Shown piece after piece: positions 54,561 through 64,000 of a stretch of 64,000 bases of DNA; position 1 is the stretch's first letter; every line of letters begins with the position of its first letter. The notes under the pieces are model-generated. The model searched no databases and was not told where the DNA came from. It worked only from the letters and a program-made list of their open reading frames with translations. The translations under genes and the position numbers were made by a program. The DNA comes from Arcicella rosea (GTDB lineage: Bacteria; Bacteroidota; Bacteroidia; Cytophagales; Spirosomataceae): assembly GCF_014204325.1 (NCBI RefSeq), contig NZ_JACHKT010000004.1, positions 110,825 through 174,824 of the forward strand, written 5' to 3'.

Positions 54561-55760
54561 TTATTTCAATCTCTTTAAATACATAAAACCCAAGGTTGAT
54601 AACACGCAAAAACCTCCCATTACATACCATAAAGTAGTAAAACCAAAGTGTTCTGCCAATTGTGAGCCAATAGTTGGTGAAGAAATTTGAGCAAAAGAAT
54701 AACACATGGTGTACATCGCAATGTATTGTCCACGGTTAGATTCATCCGAACGTTCTATCGAAAAACTTTGCATGAATGGCATCGCAAACATTTCTCCCAC
54801 AGTATTTAAAATGATGGAAATCCAGAGTATTCCCACAAAGAAATAGGTATTAAAAACCCAAAAAGATAAAGCCGTTAGAGCAGTTCCAATGGCAATTAAG
54901 TTTGTTTTTAGGAATTTTCCATCTAATTGATGTACCAAAATCATCTCGATAAAAGCAATCATCAAGCCATTACAAACCATTAATAAACCAATTTGCGATT
55001 CGGGCAAATGATACACCGTTCGGAAATACAAAGGTTCTAAACTGAATAATTGAAAAAATGAAATGGCGTATAAGGTTACACAAACCATAAAAAACCAATA
55101 TACTTTATCTCGATAAGGCGAAAGAATCTGTGGTTTTTCTATACTCTTTTCAGCATGAATTTTACTTTTTTGAATGGGTGCTTTCAGTAAAACCCTTAAC
55201 AAAATAGCTGCTACAACACAAGTAATTCCATCTGCCCAAAAGAGTAAATCGTAATTGATTTCAGCAAGAATTCCGCCCATTCCGCCACCTATCGACCAAC
55301 CTAAATTAATGGCCAACCGATTCAAAGAAAATGAACGAGTACGGTTTTCAGCTTCGCTATAATATGCTAAAGCAGCCGCATTGGCAGGACGAAAACTATC
55401 TCCAAATAAAGTAAAAATGAATACTCCTGTACAAATAGCATAAAAATTAGTCAGGTGCATTATCACCAATAACATCGTTCCAGCAAAGAGTAAACTAAAA
55501 AATTGGATATAATAAAACCCAATTTTATCTGTCAGTTTGCCTCCTAAAAAAGTACCACATAATGCACCTGTTCCATACACGCCCATCACAATACCAGCGT
55601 CAGTTACACTAAAATGCAGTTTCTGAGTTAAGTAAAGCGACAAAAAAGGCAAAACCATTGTACCGCTTCTATTGACAAACATTACACCAGAAAGTAACCA
55701 TACAGATTTGGGTAATCCTAAGTAAGCATTTCTATAAAGTTGTAACGATTTAGCAAACAT
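54561..55760 (-). CDS. MFS transporter
   Basis: Inner-membrane major-facilitator protein of 399 aa with 12 predicted helices. Motif A after helix 2 reads GGKLTDKIG (about residues 74-82). The N-terminal GLPKSVWLLSGVMFVNRSGTMVLPFL resembles drug-efflux-type MFS members of the DHA group in separate segments. The intact frame contrasts with the interrupted MFS gene at 31638-32867. Substrate unknown. It starts at the ATG at 55760 and stands apart from its neighbours by at least 150 bp. Confidence 0.85.
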   Translation of the reverse strand: MFAKSLQLYRNAYLGLPKSVWLLSGVMFVNRSGTMVLPFLSLYLTQKLHFSVTDAGIVMGVYGTGALCGTFLGGKLTDKIGFYYIQFFSLLFAGTMLLVIMHLTNFYAICTGVFIFTLFGDSFRPANAAALAYYSEAENRTRSFSLNRLAINLGWSIGGGMGGILAEINYDLLFWADGITCVVAAILLRVLLKAPIQKSKIHAEKSIEKPQILSPYRDKVYWFFMVCVTLYAISFFQLFSLEPLYFRTVYHLPESQIGLLMVCNGLMIAFIEMILVHQLDGKFLKTNLIAIGTALTALSFWVFNTYFFVGILWISIILNTVGEMFAMPFMQSFSIERSDESNRGQYIAMYTMCYSFAQISSPTIGSQLAEHFGFTTLWYVMGGFCVLSTLGFMYLKRLK

Positions 55761-55975
55761 CGGGTATTAAAGGTATTTAGTATTGAAAAGCTATTAATGT
55801 TGTCAGAAAATAAGCGTTTGATTTATTTTCAATGTTTTAAAAGATAAAAAAACGTGTTGTTTGACAAAAAAACAGGAGAAAATTATTTTATTGTCAAACA
55901 AAAATATTAACTTATGTTCAGAATTAATAGCATATAGCCTTATAAGCATATTTCACCTTAGACAAGCCAAAAGCG

Positions 55976-56185
55976 ATGAAAAAAAAGCCTCTTATGCTAA
56001 CAGCGGAATCCGTTGAAGTCTTAGTAACTAATATCGTCGAAGAATTACTGAAAGGACAAAACACTTACAAGTCAGAAACAGACGCACTGAAACGAAAGAT
56101 TAAAATTGGTATGCTCAGAACACTGACATATCAAAGATTAATCAGGAAAAAACAACTCATTAACACTAGCCAACAGAACAACTAA
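55976..56185 (+). CDS. Small hypothetical protein (69 aa)
   Basis: Short basic, helical protein with no recognised family: MKKKPLMLTAESVEVLVTNI at the start, then Lys/Arg-rich helices and a polar tail (NTSQQNN). No signal peptide or membrane helix. It lies alone between the MFS gene and uvrA, convergent with uvrA, and is supported only by codon pattern, a good ATG and a plausible length. It could be a DNA- or RNA-binding peptide, or not expressed. Confidence 0.42.
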   Translation: MKKKPLMLTAESVEVLVTNIVEELLKGQNTYKSETDALKRKIKIGMLRTLTYQRLIRKKQLINTSQQNN

Positions 56186-56225
56186 ATCATTTTAACTTTA
56201 CCGCCATAAAGTAAAAATGAGTAAA

Positions 56226-59114
56226 TTATTTCAATTTTTCCTTCAAAAAGTCAGCCGTGTAATTTCCTTCTATCTTGGTCATTTGTTCAGGCGTTCCTTC
56301 AAAGGTAACGAAACCTCCTTTTTCTCCTCCTTCAGGCCCCAAGTCGATGATATAATCTGATGATTTTATCACTTCCATATTATGCTCAATAATTATCACA
56401 GAATCGCCTTGTTCTACCAAAGCATTAATAGCCTTCAATAATTTTTTGATGTCGTGAAAATGTAATCCTGTGGTAGGTTCATCAAAAATGAAAAGTGTTT
56501 TCCCTTTGTTAGGGTTTCCTTTTCCTAAGAAACTCGCCAATTTTACTCTTTGGGCTTCTCCTCCCGAAAGTGAATTAGACGATTGTCCCAATTTTACATA
56601 GCCCAAACCTACTTCTTGTAAAGGCAATAATTTATCGGCTAGTCTCGGTTGGTCTTTTCTGAAAAGTTCAATCGCTTCATCAACGGTCATGTCCAATAAA
56701 TCTGCAATGTCTTTGTCGTTGTATTTTACGTCTAAAATTTCCTGTTTAAAACGTTTTCCTCCGCAAGACTCACACTTCAATTTTACATCTGCCATAAATT
56801 GCATTTCAATCGTCACGAAGCCTTCACCTTGACAGGTTTCACAACGTCCCCCTTCTACATTGAATGAAAAATGGGCAGGCTTATAACCTCTTGCTTTTGA
56901 AATGGGTTGTTCAGAATACAGCAATCTAATTTGGTCATAAGCTTTTACGTAAGTCACAGGATTTGAGCGAGACGATTTTCCAATTGGATTCTGGTCAACC
57001 ATTTCTACGGCTTCAATCTTGCCAATACTTCCACTGATTTCGGCATATTTACCTGCTTCGTCGGTATAAGTACCCAAATGACGACCCAGAGCTGGATATA
57101 AAATCTTACGGATTAACGTAGATTTTCCAGAACCACTTACACCCGTTACAGCAATCAAAATTCCTAATGGAAATTTTACGGAAATATCCTTTAAATTATT
57201 CTCATAAGCTCCTTTTACTTCAATAAAACTGGTTGATTTTCTACGGAATTTGGGGACTTCTATCGTATCTTTTCCAGTTAAAAAATTAATTGTATGCGAA
57301 AAGGCTTGTACTGGATTTACTTGATTTTCAAGCGAATTAATCGTTTCCCAATTGCCTTGAAAAACCAGTTTTCCACCATTACTTCCTGCATCTGGACCAA
57401 TATCAATAATTTGGTCAGCTGCACGCATTACTTCTTCTTCGTGTTCTACCACGATTACGGTATTACCCATATCTCGCAGCGATTCCAACACTGAAACCAA
57501 TCTTTGTGTGTCTCTCGGATGTAAACCGATAGAAGGTTCATCTAAAATGTACATCGAACCTACCAAAGCACTGCCCAAAGAAGTAGCCAATTTGATGCGT
57601 TGAAACTCGCCTCCTGAAAGTGTTGAAGACAAACGGTTGAGCGTTAAATAGCCCAAACCTACTTTCTCCATGTACTCTAAACGAGTTTCAATTTCTACTA
57701 AAATTCTTTTGGAAACGCCATACTGATAATCGGGTAAATCAAGATTTTTGAAGAAATCACTTACATCACTCAAAGGCATAAGTACCAAATCTATGATTGA
57801 CTTCCCTCCTATTTTTACATAACCTGCATCTTTCCGCAAACGTGAACCTTTACAATCTGGACAAGTAGTTCGTCCACGGTAGCGTGAAAGCATTACTCTA
57901 TATTGAATTTTGTGCGTTTCTTTTTCAAGCATCACAAAGAAATCGTCCAAACCTTGAAAATACTCATTACCCGTCCAAAGTAATTCTTTTTGTTCGTCGC
58001 TTAAATCTTTATAAGGTCGGTGAATTGGAAAATCGAATTTTGCTCCATTTTTCAGTAACGGAATCAGCCACTCGCTCATTTTATCGGTTCTCCACGGAGC
58101 AATCGCACCTTCATAAACCGAAACGCCTTTATCAGGAATGATTAAATCAGGGTCAAGCCCAAGTATTCTACCAAAACCTTCACAGCGTTTACAAGCTCCA
58201 TAAGGATTATTGAAGCTCAATAAATTCAAAGAAGGTTCTTCAAAAACAATTCCGTCGGCTTCAAATCTATCCGAAAACATTTTGGTTTCATCACCGACAA
58301 TTTCGACGAAACAAGTACCATTTCCTTCAAAAAAAGCGGTTTGGATAGAATCCGAAAGACGGAATTGTGTTTCTTCGTCTGGCTGACCGTCAGCTTCCTT
58401 TTTAATTACTACACGGTCGATGAGAATTTTATAATTATTACTGAATAAATCTATGGCTGGAAGATTTTCCAGTGCTTCTTTATCTTCTAAAAGTTCTTCT
58501 AAAAATTTTGTTTCTCCGTCAATGACAATACGAGTATAGCCTTTTTGAAGTAAAATTTTCATTTCTTCCGAAAGCTTCCGTCCTTCTTTCAAATACAATG
58601 GCGACAGCACCATTACTCTTTGTCCTTCGTCTTTTGAGAACAAGTAATTCACAACGTCCGTCACCGTATCTTTACGTACTTCTTTGCCCGAAATAGGCGA
58701 AAAAGTTGTTCCAATTCTGGCAAAAAGTAATTTTAAGTAATCGTAAATTTCGGTAGTTGTTCCTACCGTAGAACGTGGATTTTTACTCGAAACTTTCTGT
58801 TCGATGGCAATGGCTGGCGAAATTCCTTTGATGTAATCGATATCAGGTTTTTCCATTCGCCCCAAGAATTGACGAGTATAAGAACTTAGACTTTCTACGT
58901 ACATTCGTTGCCCTTCAGCAAAAAGTGTATCAAAAGCCAAAGAAGATTTCCCCGAACCCGACAAACCCGTAATCACGACTAATTTGTTGCGTGGAATGGC
59001 AACATCAATATTTTTTAGGTTATTTACTCTTGCCCCTTTGATGATAATAAAACGTTTAGGGTCAAGGTCTTCAAAAGCAGTAGGAAGCTGGTTGATGATT
59101 TCGGAATTGTTCAT
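56226..59114 (-). CDS. uvrA: Excinuclease ABC subunit A
   Basis: DNA-damage sensor ATPase of nucleotide excision repair. From the ATG at 59114 the protein has 962 aa; the frame extends 16 residues upstream to 59162 but that part is not family-like. It has two ABC modules: Walker [10 protein letters not shown] near the N-terminus and GVSGSGKST in the second half, and signatures LSGGEFQRI and LSGGEAQRV. Zinc-finger cysteines are in [16 protein letters not shown] and CETCQGEGF with CESCGGKR. All domains are present. Its partner uvrB is at 6462-8492. Confidence 0.98.
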   Translation of the reverse strand: MNNSEIINQLPTAFEDLDPKRFIIIKGARVNNLKNIDVAIPRNKLVVITGLSGSGKSSLAFDTLFAEGQRMYVESLSSYTRQFLGRMEKPDIDYIKGISPAIAIEQKVSSKNPRSTVGTTTEIYDYLKLLFARIGTTFSPISGKEVRKDTVTDVVNYLFSKDEGQRVMVLSPLYLKEGRKLSEEMKILLQKGYTRIVIDGETKFLEELLEDKEALENLPAIDLFSNNYKILIDRVVIKKEADGQPDEETQFRLSDSIQTAFFEGNGTCFVEIVGDETKMFSDRFEADGIVFEEPSLNLLSFNNPYGACKRCEGFGRILGLDPDLIIPDKGVSVYEGAIAPWRTDKMSEWLIPLLKNGAKFDFPIHRPYKDLSDEQKELLWTGNEYFQGLDDFFVMLEKETHKIQYRVMLSRYRGRTTCPDCKGSRLRKDAGYVKIGGKSIIDLVLMPLSDVSDFFKNLDLPDYQYGVSKRILVEIETRLEYMEKVGLGYLTLNRLSSTLSGGEFQRIKLATSLGSALVGSMYILDEPSIGLHPRDTQRLVSVLESLRDMGNTVIVVEHEEEVMRAADQIIDIGPDAGSNGGKLVFQGNWETINSLENQVNPVQAFSHTINFLTGKDTIEVPKFRRKSTSFIEVKGAYENNLKDISVKFPLGILIAVTGVSGSGKSTLIRKILYPALGRHLGTYTDEAGKYAEISGSIGKIEAVEMVDQNPIGKSSRSNPVTYVKAYDQIRLLYSEQPISKARGYKPAHFSFNVEGGRCETCQGEGFVTIEMQFMADVKLKCESCGGKRFKQEILDVKYNDKDIADLLDMTVDEAIELFRKDQPRLADKLLPLQEVGLGYVKLGQSSNSLSGGEAQRVKLASFLGKGNPNKGKTLFIFDEPTTGLHFHDIKKLLKAINALVEQGDSVIIIEHNMEVIKSSDYIIDLGPEGGEKGGFVTFEGTPEQMTKIEGNYTADFLKEKLK

Positions 59115-59314
59115 GAAACAAAGATAAGAAATTCTGGGCTGCGAAAATTGGCTTTTCAACAATCAAATATTGATAAAAGAAGTAGGAAATTAAACCTATT
59201 TATTAAGAGACACGTTTTACAAAAAGATTGTTTCATGCTTTACAAGAAAATAGATAATCTTTGCGTTAAATTAGCGGATTCTATTAAGGTTTCTAGGAAA
59301 AATAAATTATAACC

Positions 59315-59881
59315 ATGCAAAAATTACTTTTTATCATTCTAATCTCTATTGCTGCTTATACAACTTCTTATTCACAAGCTCCTGTTGTTATCAAACAAGA
59401 TAGTTCTGTTCGGGATTTAGACGAGGAACAAGATGTTAGAGATTTACCTTTCAGCCAAAGAATACGTTTTGGTGGCGGTCTTGGCGGTTTACAATTCGGT
59501 AACCCTACTGTAATTGGAATTTCACCGATGGTTGGTTATCAGGCTACTAATGATTTTATCGTTGGTGTTGCTGTTGACTATCAATATTACAAACAAAGAA
59601 ACTTTGCTTCGCTAAACCAGTACGGGCCAAGAGTTTTCGGACAGTATCGTCTGCATTTCTTGGATAATATTGCATCGAATATGTTTGCTCAGGCTGAACT
59701 ACAAAAGTATTATTATAAACAAGCAGGTGCTTCATTTGAATATCCTGTACAAACCTTGGCAGGTCTTGGTTTTGGGTTTGGAGGTTTTCAAATCACCGCT
59801 CTATACAACCTTACTTATAAAGAGTTTAATTCTCCTTACGGAAGTCCAATAGTATTACGTGTTGGTGGATTTTTCTTCTAA
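59315..59881 (+). CDS. Predicted outer-membrane beta-barrel protein (188 aa)
   Basis: Signal peptide ending in SYSQA (about residue 22), a short acidic linker (RDLDEEQDVRD), then alternating aromatic/polar strands of a small beta-barrel: RIRFGGGLGGLQFG, ISPMVGYQATNDFIVGVAVDYQYY, VFGQYRLHFLDNIASNMFAQAELQKYYY, and the C-terminal strand ending RVGGFFF with a terminal Phe, a classic outer-membrane insertion signal. No specific family is recognised. It is followed by a terminator at 59906 and a small membrane protein gene. Confidence 0.72.
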   Translation: MQKLLFIILISIAAYTTSYSQAPVVIKQDSSVRDLDEEQDVRDLPFSQRIRFGGGLGGLQFGNPTVIGISPMVGYQATNDFIVGVAVDYQYYKQRNFASLNQYGPRVFGQYRLHFLDNIASNMFAQAELQKYYYKQAGASFEYPVQTLAGLGFGFGGFQITALYNLTYKEFNSPYGSPIVLRVGGFFF

Positions 59882-59905
59882 AAAATACTTTACTACAATC
59901 ATATA

Positions 59906-59934
59906 AGGCGGGTTTTCAATCCGCCTATTTTTTT
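59906..59934 (+). terminator. Terminator after the beta-barrel gene
   Basis: 6-bp GC-rich stem AGGCGG (59906-59911) with CCGCCT (59921-59926), then A and a seven-T run ending at 59934. It lies just before the next ATG at 59941. Confidence 0.7.
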
Positions 59935-59940
59935 GAAAAA

Positions 59941-60192
59941 ATGGAAAAAAAGAAATCAGTCTTTGATAAACTTCGTCCTGTTCTTTTATCTACCATCTTG
60001 GGGATTCTTTCTGTATTTATTGTTGCAGAAATTATCTTGATAGGCTTTTTAATTTATGTTTGGTACGCAGACCCAACCAATTCAAGCACTAATTACCTTG
60101 AAGAAGGAATCATTATCACAATTATTTTAACGGCTCTAACCTATTTCATGAAAATAAAATTTGATAAATTGGTTAGTGCAGAGAAGAAGTAA
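59941..60192 (+). CDS. Small two-helix membrane protein (83 aa)
   Basis: Unknown function. Two predicted membrane helices (about residues 13-41 and 56-71) are separated by a short polar loop (ADPTNSSTNYLEEG), with Lys-rich cytoplasmic ends. No motif recognised. It is convergent with the SNF2 helicase gene; the stop codons are separated by only 2 bp and no terminator fits between, so the two transcripts must overlap. Confidence 0.6.
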   Translation: MEKKKSVFDKLRPVLLSTILGILSVFIVAEIILIGFLIYVWYADPTNSSTNYLEEGIIITIILTALTYFMKIKFDKLVSAEKK

Positions 60193-60194
60193 TT

Positions 60195-63131
60195 TTATTC
60201 TAATAAAGCCAAGACATCATCTTTGGTTAAAGACTTTACAAAGCTTTCTTCTGTCGTAATCAATTCATTCGCAAGGCGTTGTTTACTTTGTTGTAATGCC
60301 AAAATCTTTTCTTCAACAGTATTTTTTGTAATGAATTTATAAGTAAATACCGTATTTACTTGCCCGATTCTATGTGCTCTGTCGATGGCTTGTGCCTCAA
60401 TCGCAGGATTCCACCAAGGATCTAAAATAAAGACATAATCGGCAGCAGTAAGATTGAGTCCCAAACCTCCAGCTTTTAAAGAAATCAAGAAAATTTGAAT
60501 ATCTTCATTTTGTTGAAATTTCTCTACTTGTGCCTGACGGTCGTGCGTACTTCCATCCAAATACGCATAAGGACGAGCTTCTTTGTCGAGGCGTTCTCTG
60601 AAAAGGTCAAGATGTTTTACAAATTGACTAAAAATCAACACCTTATGTCCTTTTCCTAAAATAGATTCTAATTTATCCATCACGTCTTCCAACTTTCCAG
60701 AATCTCCTTCATACTCAGGGTCAACCATTCTTGGATGATTCGCCAATTGTCTCAGTTTGGTTAAACCTTGTAGCACAATCATTTGCGACATCGCCATTCC
60801 TTGCTCGTCGATATGTGCTAGAATCAAGTTTCTAAAATACGATTTCGCTTCTTCGTACTCCTTTTCTTGTTGTTCCGACATTTGTGCATAATGAACACTC
60901 TCTATTTTCGGCGGTAATTCTGTGGCTACTTGCGATTTATGTCTTCGCAGCATAAAAGGTTTGATGATTGAATACAATCGGTGAATTTTTGAATCATCTC
61001 CCTTTTTTTCAATCGGAACTTGAAATTCATTTCTGAAAAAGTGTTGAGTTCCCAACAATCCCGGATTAATGAAAGTCATTTGCGACCATAAATCCATCGT
61101 ACTATTTTCAAGTGGCGTTCCAGTAAGCACCAAACGATTGCGAGAATTCAATTGCATTACCGCTTTAGTGATGTAAGAAGAAGGATTTTTTATCGCTTGC
61201 GATTCGTCCAAAATCACATAATTGAAACGGTAATTTTTCAGTAAATCAATATCAATTCTGATTATGCCGTAAGTTGTCAATACAACATCATAATTATCGA
61301 ATACTTCAATATTTTTATCTCGATAAGTACCTGTGTAAGTTAATATTTTTAGTTCAGGGGTGAATTTACGGGCTTCCATTTCCCAATTATAAATCAAGGA
61401 AGTAGGCAAAATCAATAAGCTTGGTTGGGCTATTTTTTGCTCTTTTTGCGATTGTAATAACGTTAAAGTTTGAACGGTTTTTCCTAAACCCATATCATCT
61501 GCCAAGCAACCACCAAAATGATAATCGTTCAAAAAACGCATCCAATCGTAGCCCGCTTTTTGATATGGACGCAAACTTCCTTTGAAACCTTTGGGCAAAT
61601 CATAAGCATGGATTTCATCGAAATCTCTCAGTTTTTCTAATTTTCTACTCAGTACAGCTGTCGCTAATGATTCACTCTGTAAATCTTGCACCAAAGAAAG
61701 GTGGTGTTTTTTCAGGATAAAGCCATCTCTTTCAGTATGATGTTCGATAAAGGCGAATAATTCTGAATATTGAGTAAACCAAACTTCTGGAATTACGGCA
61801 ATTTCTCCGTTGGGCAAAGTAAATTCTTTCTTTTTCTGTAAAATTAAATTACGAAGTTTCAGAAAAGGAATTTCAAAATCTCCAAAATGAACAATGGCAT
61901 TGATATCGAACCAATCGTTACCTTCTGTAATATTTACTTCGATGTTTGAATAACCCAAGAAGTACTTTTTACCATCGTCTTCTACGCTTTGTTCTATGGC
62001 AAAACCTGCTTCGGTTAAGGCATGATAGTTCTTCTGAATCCAAGCAAAAGCTTCACTTTTTGGTAAAACCATTTTACCATTTTTAAGCGACAAGCCCAAG
62101 GTATCAAGCATAGCTAAAGTAGATTTTTCGAAGGTCAAATCTCTTCTTACTTTATGGAAAACGTAGTCATCGCCTTTTTTTTCCATGCTGACATTTACTT
62201 CGGTTGAAAAACTGTCAAACTTAAAAGCATATTCGCCATACTGAAAAGCCAAGCTTATCGACAATTCTAAATCATCATCTTTCTGATTATCAATATCATC
62301 AGCATCCGCCATTACAGGTTGGAGGCTTTTATCCGTAGCAAGATTCAGCATTGGAATACCAGAATATGCTTCTGAACGAATTTCAAAACCCTTTGCATAA
62401 ACATCAAACATGGTAATGATAGACGAAACAAATTTTCGGTAATAATCTTCCTCAATCGTTTTAGGAATCACGATAAAACGCTTTTGTAAGAAAGGACGAA
62501 GTTTCTTGCCATCTACTTCTTTGGCAAAATGGTAAAGCTTATTTTCGATGATAATCCAAGCGGGTTCATCGCAAACGATAAAGGCATTTTTATATTGAAA
62601 ATCCACTTTAGATCCCGCATATTTAATCGTCGGAAAATAATGTGTATTATCGATGTTTCTCATAAAATGAAAAAGTACGGTCGCTTTTTCGGGTAATACT
62701 TCCACTTGTTGCCAAATCGGATTACCATCACTGCCCATGATGAACAGTTTTTTCCCAAGCAACAAAGGCAACATTTCGGCTTTTACTTTTTCTACATAAG
62801 TAGCAATCATTTCTTGTAAAGCTTTTTCCCCTTTTTGTGGGTCATATACTTTCAAGAAAAAATCGACAACTGAACGTTTTTTTAAGCCTACAAATTTTTT
62901 GTAAATATTTTCTGACTGAAGAGAATTAATCAGTTTTACGAGTTGCAAATCGTTTTTATCTAAACCATGTGCAAACTCATTGATATTTTTTATTGATACG
63001 TTCTGATTCAATAAAGTAAGTTCTTCTTTGTCGTCGAGTTGAACAACAAAAGCTTCAAAGAGATATCCGAGGTACTCATGACTAAGTACCGAATAGATAA
63101 TTTGAAATGGCTGAGAAGTAGAAACTTTCAT
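60195..63131 (-). CDS. SNF2-family DEAD/DEAH-box helicase
   Basis: Large cytosolic ATP-dependent DNA translocase of 978 aa. The N-terminal 480 residues are a Bacteroidota-typical accessory region without a clear SWIM zinc motif. The Snf2 core begins at about residue 520: motif I LADDMGLGKTVQT (about 541-553), motif II as LDESQAIKN (DESQ rather than DEAH), motif III LTGTPLENS, and C-terminal helicase motifs GLNLTAADYVFILDPWWNPA and RAHRIGQ. Members of this group are linked to nucleoid or repair functions, but the role is not established. ATG at 63131. Confidence 0.92.
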   Translation of the reverse strand: MKVSTSQPFQIIYSVLSHEYLGYLFEAFVVQLDDKEELTLLNQNVSIKNINEFAHGLDKNDLQLVKLINSLQSENIYKKFVGLKKRSVVDFFLKVYDPQKGEKALQEMIATYVEKVKAEMLPLLLGKKLFIMGSDGNPIWQQVEVLPEKATVLFHFMRNIDNTHYFPTIKYAGSKVDFQYKNAFIVCDEPAWIIIENKLYHFAKEVDGKKLRPFLQKRFIVIPKTIEEDYYRKFVSSIITMFDVYAKGFEIRSEAYSGIPMLNLATDKSLQPVMADADDIDNQKDDDLELSISLAFQYGEYAFKFDSFSTEVNVSMEKKGDDYVFHKVRRDLTFEKSTLAMLDTLGLSLKNGKMVLPKSEAFAWIQKNYHALTEAGFAIEQSVEDDGKKYFLGYSNIEVNITEGNDWFDINAIVHFGDFEIPFLKLRNLILQKKKEFTLPNGEIAVIPEVWFTQYSELFAFIEHHTERDGFILKKHHLSLVQDLQSESLATAVLSRKLEKLRDFDEIHAYDLPKGFKGSLRPYQKAGYDWMRFLNDYHFGGCLADDMGLGKTVQTLTLLQSQKEQKIAQPSLLILPTSLIYNWEMEARKFTPELKILTYTGTYRDKNIEVFDNYDVVLTTYGIIRIDIDLLKNYRFNYVILDESQAIKNPSSYITKAVMQLNSRNRLVLTGTPLENSTMDLWSQMTFINPGLLGTQHFFRNEFQVPIEKKGDDSKIHRLYSIIKPFMLRRHKSQVATELPPKIESVHYAQMSEQQEKEYEEAKSYFRNLILAHIDEQGMAMSQMIVLQGLTKLRQLANHPRMVDPEYEGDSGKLEDVMDKLESILGKGHKVLIFSQFVKHLDLFRERLDKEARPYAYLDGSTHDRQAQVEKFQQNEDIQIFLISLKAGGLGLNLTAADYVFILDPWWNPAIEAQAIDRAHRIGQVNTVFTYKFITKNTVEEKILALQQSKQRLANELITTEESFVKSLTKDDVLALLE

Positions 63132-63314
63132 GATATGTTAAATAGATTCAATGTTTTGAAATACAGTAGAGGTAATGAATTTTTAACGGTGAAATTGCTG
63201 TACAGAGCGAGAAATACTTTTATTTGATTAATTATGAATTTTAAATATAGGCAAATATGATGAGACTTCCCAAATAATTCATCACAAATTTGGGAGAATC
63301 GGCATTAAAAAACA
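63132..63314. other. Spacer upstream of helicase gene
   Basis: AT-rich sequence that should hold the helicase promoter on the minus strand. No clear TAnnTTTG, repeat or small gene was recognised before the third mobile-element copy. Confidence 0.4.
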
Positions 63315-63556
63315 AAACATGAGTCATCCCGAATTTTCTCACAAAAAAGTCAATTTTAAAAGATTTCAATGTTTTTTGTATTTATTCTCGTCCTTACTTT
63401 TTGCCTTGATGCAAAAAGTAACAAAAAAATCAAGAATTCCTAAACTCGCTTCGCTCAAACAGTAGGAATTCGTTGTCCATCAATCATAAAAAAGCGGTCG
63501 AAATTAGTTTTTCGACCGCTTTTTTATGATTTTAAAATTCGGGATGACTCATGTTT
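63315..63556. mobile_element. MITE-like element, copy 3 (242 bp)
   Basis: Same orientation as copy 1. The TIRs are perfect over at least 19 bp (63315-63333 and 63538-63556) and extend to 23 bp. It holds TTACTTTTTGC/GCAAAAAGTAA in place of the TTACTTTTCTTG hairpin, GAATTCCTA/TAGGAATTC, and the 18-bp GCGGTCGAAA terminator stem (63486-63503 with 63510-63527). The left third is diverged from copies 1 and 2. Confidence 0.85.
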
Positions 63557-63599
63557 GTATTGTGGTAAATCTATGAAAGATTTTATCATGATTGAATCA

Positions 63600-64000
63600 C
63601 TACTTTTTCTTTCTTCTTGCTTTTTTTGCTTCAGCTAAAAGTTTTTTTGCTTCTTCTCTTTGCGAAGATTTTCGTTCAGAATCTTCAATTACTTGTTTGA
63701 AGTATTCAATCGCTTTGTCATAATCCTGTTCTTGCGAAGCAATTTTTCCTAAAGCAATCATTGATGACCAGTAATAACCTGAATTGGTAGAGCCAGTTTG
63801 TTTGGCAAAATCTATCGTTTTTTGATAATAAGCTCTTGCTTCTTTGGCATCTCTATCATAATTCATGGCATAATAACCCAAAATATATGCAGCATATCGA
63901 CCACTTACGCCTTCATAACCGGGATAATGTTCCTCTATTTTTTGAAGGATACTTTTGGCAATCGTTTTTGCTTCGGTTACTCTACCCGCTACAAAAGCAC
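63600..64000 (-). CDS. TPR-repeat protein, 5' end beyond the window
   Basis: C-terminal part of a tetratricopeptide protein; the frame stays open to the right edge, so the start is outside. The last 133 residues contain TPR helices: AGRVTEAKTIAKSILQKIEE, then YAAYILGYYAMNYDRDAKEARAYY, then MIALGKIASQEQDYDKAIEYF. The tail is strongly basic (LLAEAKKARRKKK). An internal TTG at 63881 is not a plausible start because the family-like sequence continues upstream of it. Function unknown. Confidence 0.75.
   Translation of the reverse strand, partial: AFVAGRVTEAKTIAKSILQKIEEHYPGYEGVSGRYAAYILGYYAMNYDRDAKEARAYYQKTIDFAKQTGSTNSGYYWSSMIALGKIASQEQDYDKAIEYFKQVIEDSERKSSQREEAKKLLAEAKKARRKKK

Noticed and set aside
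1-64000. tRNA or rRNA genes
   Set aside because: No cloverleaf-like CCA-ending segments or rRNA-like sequence were noticed in the spacers; a tRNAscan run would be needed to be certain.

Overview
The window is AT-rich chromosomal DNA from a Bacteroidota bacterium, most likely order Cytophagales (Spirosomaceae-like: Emticicia, Flectobacillus or Arcicella type). The placement is inferred from protein families, not from an rRNA gene. Supporting features are promoters with the Bacteroidota -7 motif TAnnTTTG, many Sec signal peptides ending in AQ, lipoproteins with short lipoboxes, a PorE-like TPR/PD40/CarboxypepD/OmpA protein, DUF2807 (head-GIN), DUF4301 and GH3 proteins, and a NIR_SIR-type sulfite reductase next to a uroporphyrinogen methyltransferase. 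No tRNA, rRNA, CRISPR array, prophage or transposase gene was seen.

Layout. 1-4160: the 3' part of a C39-type peptidase/ABC exporter, its HlyD partner and a DUF2807 protein. 4180-13610: the first copy of a 19-bp-TIR mobile element, then a Spx/ArsC-like protein, an M20 hydrolase, uvrB, a GH16 glucanase, mazG, cobA and sulfite reductase. 13890-25110: small lipoproteins, prfA, a TPR protein, a membrane-anchored Ppx/GppA-like protein, a PBP1C and the PorE-like protein. 25400-30770: rnhB, a GH3-type enzyme, mannonate dehydratase, rpsL-rpsG, and a small lipoprotein gene flanked by duplicated terminators. 30820-36280: a sulfite-oxidase-like molybdoenzyme, an MFS transporter gene interrupted by an in-frame TGA, a six-copy 42-bp tandem array, an M20 dipeptidase and a histidine kinase. 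36480-44910: alpha-galactosidase (GH36) divergent from GH105, then SIMPL, amidohydrolase, DUF4301 and YceI. 45270-49462: a CLC channel, M14 peptidase and PglD-like acyltransferase run, convergent with GDP-fucose synthase. 49650-64000: a YwqK/MORN protein, the second mobile-element copy, a second DUF2807 protein, anmK, an NtrC-type regulator, an MFS transporter, uvrA, two small envelope proteins, a SNF2 helicase, the third mobile-element copy and a TPR protein cut by the right edge.

Function. Most genes are housekeeping: nucleotide excision repair (uvrA, uvrB), nucleotide-pool hygiene (mazG), translation (prfA, rpsL, rpsG), siroheme and sulfite reduction (cobA, sir), and peptidoglycan synthesis and recycling (pbpC, anmK). 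The rest fit a polysaccharide-degrading, surface-active bacterium (GH16, GH36, GH105, uxuA, PorE-like).

The most unusual content is non-coding. A TIR-bounded element occurs as three full copies plus one partial copy, and its internal hairpins change in both arms between copies. Two full copies sit immediately 3' of the two DUF2807 genes in the same relative orientation. There is also a 42-bp (four helical turns) tandem array upstream of the broken transporter, a duplicated terminator around a lipoprotein gene, and several long palindromic spacers built from degenerate short words.
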